In this document: piece by piece, positions 1-5,439 of the stretch
How the letters are laid out: each line of letters opens with the position of its first letter
Numbering within the stretch: position 1 is the first letter of the stretch
Source: an uncultured Faecalibacterium sp.
Lineage (GTDB): Bacteria > Bacillota > Clostridia > Oscillospirales > Ruminococcaceae
Length of the DNA: 12,693 nt
Direction of reading: 5' to 3'
Assembly (NCBI GenBank): GCA_934539245.1
Contig: CAKTCK010000051.1
Location: forward strand, 1 to 12,693
Program-made: the position numbers and the translations under genes
The notes under the pieces: generated by a model
Database searches by the model: none
Seen by the model: only the letters and a program-made list of their open reading frames with translations
Told to the model about the DNA's origin: nothing

Positions 1-24
1 GATGTGTCGGTGAATACAAGAAAA

Positions 25-45
25 GGCGTAGTTGTGAACTACGCC
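25..45 (-). terminator. Second (distal) intrinsic terminator behind tRNA-Leu
   Basis: A perfect 9-bp inverted repeat GGCGTAGTT / AACTACGCC with a 3-base loop is seen. Read on the minus strand it is followed by TTTTCTTG (bases 17-24), as expected for an intrinsic terminator. On the plus strand no T-run follows, so the minus strand is favoured. It lies about 30 bases past the first tRNA terminator and may be a backup, or the terminator of a gene outside the window. Confidence 0.6.
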
Positions 46-70
46 CCCTGTGATGTCGCTATTTAGCAAA

Positions 71-123
71 TAAAAAATGACGAATGTTCTTTGACAGCTA
101 AATGCTGTAAGAACATTCGTCAT
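71..123 (-). terminator. Intrinsic terminator of tRNA-Leu
   Basis: A perfect 14-bp stem (77-90 with 110-123) encloses a second 5-bp hairpin (ACAGC 94-98 / GCTGT 104-108). On the minus strand it is followed by TTTTTTATTT. The stem begins at the last A of the encoded CCA of the tRNA, so terminator and tRNA 3' end abut exactly. RNase processing must separate the two. Confidence 0.85.
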
Positions 124-209
124 GGTGCGGATAAGAGGACTTGAACCTCCACCGAGTTGCCCCGATTAGAACCTGAATCTAACGCGTCTGCCAATTCCGC
201 CATATCCGC
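123..209 (-). tRNA. tRNA-Leu (anticodon CAG)
   Basis: On the minus strand the 87-base gene folds as a class II tRNA. The acceptor stem is GCGGATA with TATCCGC, the anticodon stem TTAGA/TCTAA encloses loop TTCAGGT with anticodon CAG, and a long variable arm (CGGGG CAA CTCGG type) is present. The T-arm GGAGG/CCTCT carries loop TTCAAGT, the discriminator base is A, and CCA is encoded. The long variable arm and anticodon identify leucine. It reads CTG, visibly the dominant leucine codon in the genes of this window. It has its own promoter and terminator, so it is a single-gene unit. Confidence 0.96.
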
Positions 210-253
210 ATATTCTGTTGTGTTCGTGAGCTGTGACGCTCGGAACGATAGTT

Positions 254-304
254 ATTATACCAGATGCAGCAAAATTGTCAAGCACTTTTTTAAAAAGCTT
301 TTCA
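254..304 (-). promoter_or_regulatory. Promoter of tRNA-Leu with UP-like AT tract
   Basis: On the minus strand: -35 TTGACA at 276-281, a 16-base spacer, and -10 TATAAT at 254-259 preceded by TGG (extended -10). An A/T-rich tract (GCTTTTTAAAAAAG, about 284-302) lies directly upstream of the -35 and resembles an UP element, typical of stable-RNA promoters. Predicted transcription start is near base 247, giving a leader of about 37 bases before the tRNA. Confidence 0.9.
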
Positions 305-434
305 TCTTTTTGGAAAAGATCATACTTTCGCATTTTTTACAGGCAGTGCGATTACGCTGTTCGCCATACAGGCGTTTTTTGCGGCTTTTCCGGCATCCGC
401 AGGCGCTCTGCGTGCGCTGTGCACCGTTTTGGAT

Positions 435-463
435 TTGACAGAGTTTTCGCTGCGATGTAGAAT
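435..463 (+). promoter_or_regulatory. Promoter of the threonine aldolase gene
   Basis: Plus strand: -35 TTGACA at 435-440, a 17-base spacer, and -10 TAGAAT at 458-463. Predicted start is near 470, leaving a 5' UTR of about 38 bases that contains the ribosome binding site AGAGGAG (492-498). The rest of the 210-507 intergenic stretch holds only this promoter and the divergent tRNA promoter; I see no further gene there. Confidence 0.85.
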
Positions 464-507
464 AGAATTACTGCTTTGTTGAAAATAACATAGAGGAGCG
501 TTTTGCC

Positions 508-1530
508 ATGCTGTATTTTGAAAACGACTACTGCGAGGGTGCACATCCCGCCATTTTGCAAAAGCTGACCGAGACCAACTTTGAAAAGGTCTCCGGCTAC
601 GGCACCGACCCCTACTGCGCCAGCGCCCGGGAGAAGATCCGCGCCGCCTGCGCCTGCCCGGAGGCTGATGTGCAGTTCATCTCCGGCGGTACCCAGAGCA
701 ATGCCATCGTCATCGCATCCATGCTGCAACGCTGGCAGGGCGTGGTGGCTGCTGCCACCGGCCATGTAGCCGGTCACGAAGCCGGTGCTATCGAGTACAC
801 CGGCCACAAGGTCATCACTCTGCCGCAGCACAACGGCAAGCTGGACGCCGCCGAGCTGCGGGAGCTGGTGGCCACTTTCTACGCCGACGACAACCACGAC
901 CACATGGTATTTCCCGGCATGGTGTACATCTCCCACCCCACCGAGTACGGCACCCTGTACACCAAGGCAGAGCTGGAAGCCCTGCACGCTGTCTGTCAGG
1001 AGTACAAGCTGCCGCTGTTCCTCGACGGTGCACGGCTGGGCTACGGTCTGGCTGCCAAGGGCACGGACGTAACGCTGGCCGACCTTGCCCGGCTGACCGA
1101 TGTGTTCTACATCGGCGGCACCAAGGTGGGTGCGCTGTGCGGCGAGGCTGTGGTGTTCCCCCACGGTGCACCGGCGCACTTTATGACCATGGTCAAGCAG
1201 CAGGGCGCACTGCTGGCAAAGGGTCGGCTGCTGGGCATCCAGTTCGACGTGCTGTTCACCGATGACCTGTATTTCTCCATCAGCAAAAATGCCATTGCCA
1301 CGGCAAACCGCCTGAAGGCCGGTTTTGCGGAAAAGGGCTACCGCTTCTTTATGGACTCCCCCACCAACCAGATCTTCCTTGTGCTGGAAAACGCCCAGCT
1401 GGCTGCACTGGAAGGCAAGGCAAAGTTCGGCTTCTGGGAGAAGTTCGACGACACCCACACCGTAGTGCGTATCGCCACCAGCTGGGCCACCCGCATGGAC
1501 GAGATCGAGGCACTGCTTGCGCTGATGTAA
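508..1530 (+). CDS. ltaE: Low-specificity L-threonine aldolase-like PLP enzyme
   Basis: Predicted cytoplasmic PLP enzyme of the threonine aldolase/beta-eliminating lyase group (fold type I), which cleaves L-threonine or L-allo-threonine to glycine and acetaldehyde. At 340 residues it has the usual length. Visible family signs are SGGTQSN (59-65, phosphate-binding loop), FLDGARLGYGLA (171-182) with Asp173 contacting the PLP ring nitrogen, and YIGGTKVGALCGEA (201-214) with Lys206 as the expected Schiff-base lysine. The start is set by AGAGGAG nine bases upstream of the ATG. It has its own consensus promoter, and no clear terminator follows before the next promoter at 1563. It is probably monocistronic. 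Exact stereospecificity cannot be read from the sequence; a related beta-eliminating activity is the main alternative. Confidence 0.9.
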   Translation: MLYFENDYCEGAHPAILQKLTETNFEKVSGYGTDPYCASAREKIRAACACPEADVQFISGGTQSNAIVIASMLQRWQGVVAAATGHVAGHEAGAIEYTGHKVITLPQHNGKLDAAELRELVATFYADDNHDHMVFPGMVYISHPTEYGTLYTKAELEALHAVCQEYKLPLFLDGARLGYGLAAKGTDVTLADLARLTDVFYIGGTKVGALCGEAVVFPHGAPAHFMTMVKQQGALLAKGRLLGIQFDVLFTDDLYFSISKNAIATANRLKAGFAEKGYRFFMDSPTNQIFLVLENAQLAALEGKAKFGFWEKFDDTHTVVRIATSWATRMDEIEALLALM

Positions 1531-1562
1531 CGCACCGCTTTATGCAGGTTTCTTCTTGCTTT

Positions 1563-1591
1563 TTGCAATATGATATGGTATCTTTTATACA
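1563..1591 (+). promoter_or_regulatory. Promoter of the PTS EIIA gene
   Basis: Plus strand: -35 TTGCAA at 1563-1568, a 17-base spacer, and -10 TATACA at 1586-1591. Predicted start is near 1598, giving a leader of about 80 bases that contains the hairpin at 1609-1644. Confidence 0.65.
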
Positions 1592-1608
1592 TAGGTATAG
1601 TTTTCGGG

Positions 1609-1647
1609 AGCGGCAGGTTGAGATCCGATAGTTCCCTTGCCGCTTTT
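1609..1647 (+). terminator. Hairpin plus T-run in the EIIA leader (terminator or attenuator)
   Basis: AGCGGCA (1609-1615) pairs with TGCCGCT (1638-1644), followed by TTTT (1644-1647); GG/CC extends the stem after a one-base bulge. It lies 132 bases after the aldolase stop, so it can end that transcript. It also lies between the EIIA promoter and the EIIA ribosome binding site, where it would attenuate EIIA. GGGA (1606-1609) could pair instead with TCCC (1633-1636), which crosses and competes with the main stem. Confidence 0.5.
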
Positions 1648-1678
1648 GAACAATGATTAAGAAGGAAGGACATTCACC

Positions 1679-2188
1679 ATGGGCTTTTTTGACAAACTGT
1701 TCGGCGGCAAGGCCAAGGACGAAAACACCAGCAAATTCACCAACCAGAGCAAGACGATCCTGACGCCACTGCAGGGCAAGGTACTGGCGCAGGCCGACAT
1801 CCCTGACGAGACCTTTGCACAGGGCATTCTGGGCCCCGGCTGCGGCATTGAGCCCACCGGTGATACCGTGTACGCTCCCTTTGATGGCACTGTGACCCAG
1901 ATCGCCACCACCCTGCATGCTGTGGGTGTGACCAGCAGCGAGGGGACCGAGCTGCTGATCCACGTCGGCATGGATACCGTGGACATGAAGGGTCAGGGCT
2001 TTACCGCACTGGTCAAGGAAGGTCAGAAGATCACCGCCGGCACTCCGCTGCTGAAGGTCGATCTGGATGCCATCCGTGCAGCCGGTCATCCCACCGCAAC
2101 TGCCATCATTGTGACCGATGGCGCAGACGATGTGAAGATGCTGGCTGAGGGCGATGTTGCACCCGGCACTCCGCTGTTCAAGATTTAA
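1679..2188 (+). CDS. crr: PTS glucose-type EIIA component
   Basis: A free-standing EIIA of the glucose/sucrose PTS family (PTS_EIIA_1 fold), which passes phosphate from HPr to an EIIB domain of a sugar permease in the membrane. The 169 residues form one domain after a short N-terminal tail (1-25). The family signature is clear: TTLHAVGV with His80 (counterpart of His75 in E. coli Crr) and GTELLIHVGMDTV with the phospho-accepting His95 (counterpart of His90). GAAGGAAGGA (1661-1670) gives a good ribosome binding site eight bases from the ATG. No EIIB or EIIC lies beside it, so it must serve permeases encoded elsewhere. In Firmicutes, catabolite repression runs mainly through HPr/CcpA, so a direct Crr-like regulatory role should not be assumed. 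The leader hairpin may control expression. Confidence 0.93.
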   Translation: MGFFDKLFGGKAKDENTSKFTNQSKTILTPLQGKVLAQADIPDETFAQGILGPGCGIEPTGDTVYAPFDGTVTQIATTLHAVGVTSSEGTELLIHVGMDTVDMKGQGFTALVKEGQKITAGTPLLKVDLDAIRAAGHPTATAIIVTDGADDVKMLAEGDVAPGTPLFKI

Positions 2189-2201
2189 GATTCCATAAGA
2201 T

Positions 2202-2241
2202 AAAACGGCTGCTGCACAAGATCGTACAGCAGCCGTTTTTT
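2202..2241. terminator. Bidirectional intrinsic terminator between convergent genes
   Basis: A perfect 13-bp stem, AAAACGGCTGCTG (2202-2214) with CAGCAGCCGTTTT (2227-2239), has a 12-base loop. On the plus strand it ends in TTTTTT (2236-2241); on the minus strand the left arm gives CCGTTTTAT. It ends EIIA from the left and the three-gene minus-strand unit from the right. Confidence 0.93.
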
Positions 2242-2242
2242 G

Positions 2243-3268
2243 TTATTTCTCCGCCGTATTCCACGGCTGCGCGGTGCTTTCCAGCGGCTGACCGGGGGCG
2301 GCAAGGGCGCGCTCCATCAGCAGGGCAAGGTAGGCGTCCTGCAAAGCGTCTGCCAGTGGATACACCTCCGCCCCGCCGGCAAGATAGCCCTGCATCCTGT
2401 CCAGAAAACAGGCGATGGCAGTCTCGTCCTCGTTAAGCCCTGCCTGCGCAGCGGCAGCTGCCAGCGGGTCCGGCAGCGGGGCCAGCGGACGGCACACCGG
2501 CTCTCCGGCAGCATCCAGACAGCGCAGGGTGTCATCGAACAGCTCTCCCCGCTCTCCCTGCACACTGGTGTGGGTGCTGCGCAGATAGGAGTGGTACTGC
2601 ACGCCGTTGAAATCCAGAAACGCCGTGCCGCCGCCCGCAAATTCCAGCGTGTGCTGCTGCAAGGTCTTTTCCACCAGAGCGCCGTTGTGCACCGCGCCCC
2701 AGCGGGAGTCCGTTTCGATGATCTTTTCTGTCCAGCTGCGGCCGGTCACCCGCACCGACTGCTGCCCGGCGTTCAAGAACTGCCGCGCCAGACTGACCGC
2801 GTGGTAGCCGTGCGCCACCGACAGCCGGGCGAACTGCGGCGTGCCCAGTGCGCCGCTGTGCACCGCCGCCAGCCGCTTTGCCAGCGTGGGGTACAGCCAG
2901 TACTGCTCTGCTACTTGCAGCTTTGCGCCCTGCCGGTACAGCTGCCAGAGGGCGCGTAACGCGTCCTCGTTCAGTGCCGCCGGGGTCTCGCTCAGCACGG
3001 CAAAGCCCCGGGCAAGCCATTCGGTGCTGATGGCGGCGATGGAGGCTTTGTTCACCGCCACCACCACAAGGTCCGGGTGCAGGGCAATGCACTGGTCCAC
3101 CGAGGTGCTTACCGGCACACTGTACTCCCGGTGCATTTTTTCGGCCTTTTCCTCGGTGCGGCAAAGCATGGCGCACAGCTCGAACCGCTCCGGCAGCGCC
3201 TGCGCGATACGCCAGTAAAACAGCGACCGCCAGCCGGAACCTACCACAACAAACCGAAGCTTAGCCAT
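2243..3268 (-). CDS. Divergent Gfo/Idh/MocA-family oxidoreductase, active-site Lys missing
   Basis: A 341-residue protein with the NAD(P)-dependent sugar/inositol dehydrogenase (Gfo/Idh/MocA) plan: an N-terminal Rossmann fold (about 1-118, nucleotide loop VVVGSGWRS at 7-15) and a C-terminal alpha/beta substrate domain. The family's E-K-P motif is replaced by SETPAA (93-98), so the usual catalytic Lys is Thr95. The usual D-x-G-x-H-x-x-D helix reads AHGYHAVS (152-159): His156 is kept but both Asp positions are changed. ATG 3268 is preferred over an upstream ATG in the same frame because AGGAGG sits nine bases before it (3278-3283). It overlaps the stop of the preceding oxidoreductase by 8 bases (ATGGCTAA), so the two are translationally coupled. 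The substrate is unknown; a regulatory or partner subunit is possible. Confidence 0.85.
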   Translation of the reverse strand: MAKLRFVVVGSGWRSLFYWRIAQALPERFELCAMLCRTEEKAEKMHREYSVPVSTSVDQCIALHPDLVVVAVNKASIAAISTEWLARGFAVLSETPAALNEDALRALWQLYRQGAKLQVAEQYWLYPTLAKRLAAVHSGALGTPQFARLSVAHGYHAVSLARQFLNAGQQSVRVTGRSWTEKIIETDSRWGAVHNGALVEKTLQQHTLEFAGGGTAFLDFNGVQYHSYLRSTHTSVQGERGELFDDTLRCLDAAGEPVCRPLAPLPDPLAAAAAQAGLNEDETAIACFLDRMQGYLAGGAEVYPLADALQDAYLALLMERALAAPGQPLESTAQPWNTAEK

Positions 3269-4385
3269 TTGCCTGTTCCTCCTGAATATGCTTTTGCAAT
3301 TCCTCTTCAAACCGGTCTGCATCCAGCGGCAGAGTGATCTTTTCGCCCAGCCACGCGGACAGGTAAGCCGCATCGGTCAGTTCCAGCGCCCGCACGCCCT
3401 CTACGCCGGGGGCGGTCAGGGGCGTGCCGTGCAGGATGGCATCCGCAAAGTTTGCCAGCATCTCCGGGTAAGGCTCTGTCTGCGGTGCGAACTGCTCAGT
3501 GGTGGTAGTCTCGGTAAGCTGCTGGCGCTCGGTGCAGCTTGCGGTGCGGCGGTAGGTCTCGGTGTCCGGCGCGTAGGTGCGCAGGGTGAGGGTATCCTCT
3601 TCCAGCAGGGCGGTGCCCTTTGTGCCCACGATTTCCAACCGCTCGGTGTAGCTGCCCTCGCCGGTGGAAAGGATAAAGGTTGCCGTGCGCTGCTGCGGGT
3701 ACTCCATCAGCAGGGTAGCTTCATCGTCCACCATGAAATCGTTATACTTGCCGTAGGGTATCACGGCATAAATACTGGTTGGCATTCCGAACAGCCACTG
3801 CCAGATGTCTAGAATATGCTGACCTTGATTGAGCAGCGCGCCGCCGCCCTCCCCTGCCCAGCTGGAACGCCAGCTGCCGGAGCGGTGGTACATCCATGTG
3901 CGGAAGTAGCGGCTGTTTTCCAGCTGCACCCGCTTGATCTCGCCCAACGCCCCATCATCCAGTAATTTTTTAAGCCGCATATACTTTTTGTAGCGACGCT
4001 GATGGAACATCATAGCGAAAACAAGGCCGCTTTCCTCGGCGGCGCGGTTCATTTCCAGCGCCGGTGCCAGCGCGTTTGCGCTGGGCTTGTCGCACAGAAC
4101 GTGCTTGCCGTGGGCAAAGGCCTGCATCACCAGCGCCGGGTGGGTCTTGTGCGGGGTGACCACCAGCACGGCGTCAAACTCCTCCGCGTGGGCGTACAGC
4201 GCCTCGGCACTGGGACATACCCGCACCGTATCTGGCAGGGTATCTTTTGCCCACTGCTGCGCCTCGGCGTGGCGGCAAACCACGGCGGTCAGGCGCAACG
4301 AGCCCGCCTTTCCTTCTGCAATCATCTGCGCATACTTGCGCCCCATGACACCGGTGCCAATAGCGGCTGCGCGTACTTCCTGCAT
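3261..4385 (-). CDS. Gfo/Idh/MocA-family oxidoreductase
   Basis: A 374-residue NAD(P)-dependent oxidoreductase, probably acting on a sugar, inositol or similar polyol, in the cytoplasm. The Rossmann part (1-122) has the loop IGTGVMG (9-15) and the family Lys in CDKP (Lys100). The C-terminal domain carries GGALLNQGQHILDIW (181-195), matching D-x-G-x-H-x-x-D with His190 and Asp193, although the first Asp is Asn186. The start is supported by AGGAGGG (4392-4398) seven bases before the ATG. It lies 54 bases after the G3E GTPase gene and overlaps the next oxidoreductase by 8 bases. The pair probably acts on one pathway. There is no transporter or kinase nearby to name the substrate, so a specific dehydrogenase name would be a guess. 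Confidence 0.92.
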   Translation of the reverse strand: MQEVRAAAIGTGVMGRKYAQMIAEGKAGSLRLTAVVCRHAEAQQWAKDTLPDTVRVCPSAEALYAHAEEFDAVLVVTPHKTHPALVMQAFAHGKHVLCDKPSANALAPALEMNRAAEESGLVFAMMFHQRRYKKYMRLKKLLDDGALGEIKRVQLENSRYFRTWMYHRSGSWRSSWAGEGGGALLNQGQHILDIWQWLFGMPTSIYAVIPYGKYNDFMVDDEATLLMEYPQQRTATFILSTGEGSYTERLEIVGTKGTALLEEDTLTLRTYAPDTETYRRTASCTERQQLTETTTTEQFAPQTEPYPEMLANFADAILHGTPLTAPGVEGVRALELTDAAYLSAWLGEKITLPLDADRFEEELQKHIQEEQANG

Positions 4386-4439
4386 GACGTTCCCTCCTGT
4401 TTTTCCACAATGCGTTTTGTTATAGGGGAAAACTGCGTT

Positions 4440-5378
4440 TCACCCCTTCAGGCTTGCTTCAATGGCGGCTTTGTCCAGCGCCTCACCGATGACAATGACC
4501 ACCTCCTGCCCCTGCGGAATGGGCACAAGGGTGCAGCCGGCGGCGGTGGCGTTCAGTTCCAGCCAGCCGCCCGCCGGGGCGGGCGCAAAGCCCTTGACCC
4601 GCAGCACCCGCCCGCATTCCGGTGCGTTGAACAGCCGCTGTGCAGCGGCTTGCAGCTGCTCCGGGGTGAGGTGCAGCTCCAGAAAGCAAAGGGAGCTGAA
4701 AGCTGCGTGCTGGTCAAAATGCAGCTTTTCACAGCTGGCCTGCCGGTAGCCGCAGGCGGCAAGGGCAGCAAGGTCGGCATCGGTCAGGGCATCCCAGTCC
4801 TTGGCAAGGATCTCCCCGGGCGCAAAGCGGCGGGAGGATTTTGCAGCTTCCAACGCCCGCTCCAAGTGGGCAGCGGCGGCGGCGCACTGGGCGGGCGCTG
4901 CCAGCTGGGCGCGGCTCAGCAGCACGCAGCCCGCGTTCATGGTCTCGGATGCCAGCAGGTACTCTGCCTGCGGCGAAAGCGTCTCCGGCAGCAGGGCGTC
5001 CACGATGGCAATGACGCTGCCCAGCTGATACCACCGGTCCAGCGGGTCGTCCCGCAGGATATCGAAAAACTCGTCCACGTCAAAGATGCCGCTGGGCTCC
5101 ACCACCACCCGGTCAAAGCCGCGCATGGCCATGGCGATGAGCTTGGTGCGCATCCGGCGCTGGTGGGTGTCGCAGTCGCAGCCGCCGCTGATGGTCTCCA
5201 CATCGCAGCCGGGGCCCAGCACCTCCTGCACCAGCATGGCGTCCACGTTCACCGCGCCAAAATCGTTTTCCAGAATGCACACCTTATGCCCCTGCTGTAC
5301 CAGATACCGCACATACCGGCGCAGGAAAGTGGTCTTTCCTGCGCCCAAAAAGCCGGTGATGAGGTCCACCTGAACCAT
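4440..5378 (-). CDS. G3E-family (CobW/COG0523-type) GTPase, atypical motifs
   Basis: A 312-residue P-loop GTPase of the CobW/HypB/UreG class, a family that helps insert or traffic metals (Zn, Co, Ni) or cobalamin precursors. Seen: Walker A GFLGAGKTT (9-17), ENDFGAVNVD (37-46), VVVEPSGIFD (91-100), a VDALL segment (126-130), and a C-terminal CobW_C-like domain (about 225-300). Two motifs are unusual. The metal-binding C-x-C-C is CDCD (67-70), with the last Cys replaced by Asp. The guanine-specificity N-K-x-D is SRAQ (155-158). GGAGGT (5387-5392) eight bases upstream fixes the start. It leads an apparent unit with two oxidoreductases, but a terminator sits only 20 bases upstream. Metal and client are unknown. 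Confidence 0.88.
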   Translation of the reverse strand: MVQVDLITGFLGAGKTTFLRRYVRYLVQQGHKVCILENDFGAVNVDAMLVQEVLGPGCDVETISGGCDCDTHQRRMRTKLIAMAMRGFDRVVVEPSGIFDVDEFFDILRDDPLDRWYQLGSVIAIVDALLPETLSPQAEYLLASETMNAGCVLLSRAQLAAPAQCAAAAAHLERALEAAKSSRRFAPGEILAKDWDALTDADLAALAACGYRQASCEKLHFDQHAAFSSLCFLELHLTPEQLQAAAQRLFNAPECGRVLRVKGFAPAPAGGWLELNATAAGCTLVPIPQGQEVVIVIGEALDKAAIEASLKG

Positions 5379-5397
5379 ATTTCTCTACCTCCGTTGC

Positions 5398-5431
5398 AAA
5401 AACCCTCCCAGCGCCGCAGCGCCCGGGAGGG
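5398..5431 (-). terminator. Intrinsic terminator of the binding protein / GGDEF-EAL unit
   Basis: CCCTCCC (5403-5409) pairs with GGGAGGG (5425-5431), enclosing an inner GCGC (5411-5414) / GCGC (5419-5422) stem. On the minus strand TTTTT follows (5398-5402). It lies just after the stop of the GGDEF-EAL gene and only six bases before the ribosome binding site of the G3E GTPase. Confidence 0.85.
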
Positions 5432-5439
5432 CTTATATT

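Noticed and set aside
362..381. CGCC-ATACA-GGCG followed by TTTTTT on the plus strand
   Set aside because: The stem is only four base pairs and no plus-strand gene lies upstream; too weak to call a terminator.
157..460. Short plus-strand frames over the tRNA and its promoter
   Set aside because: They overlap the tRNA gene and its promoter and have no ribosome binding site or known similarity.
4386..4439. TATAAC as a possible -10 in front of the first oxidoreductase gene
   Set aside because: No acceptable -35 lies 16-18 bases upstream, so an internal promoter is not supported.
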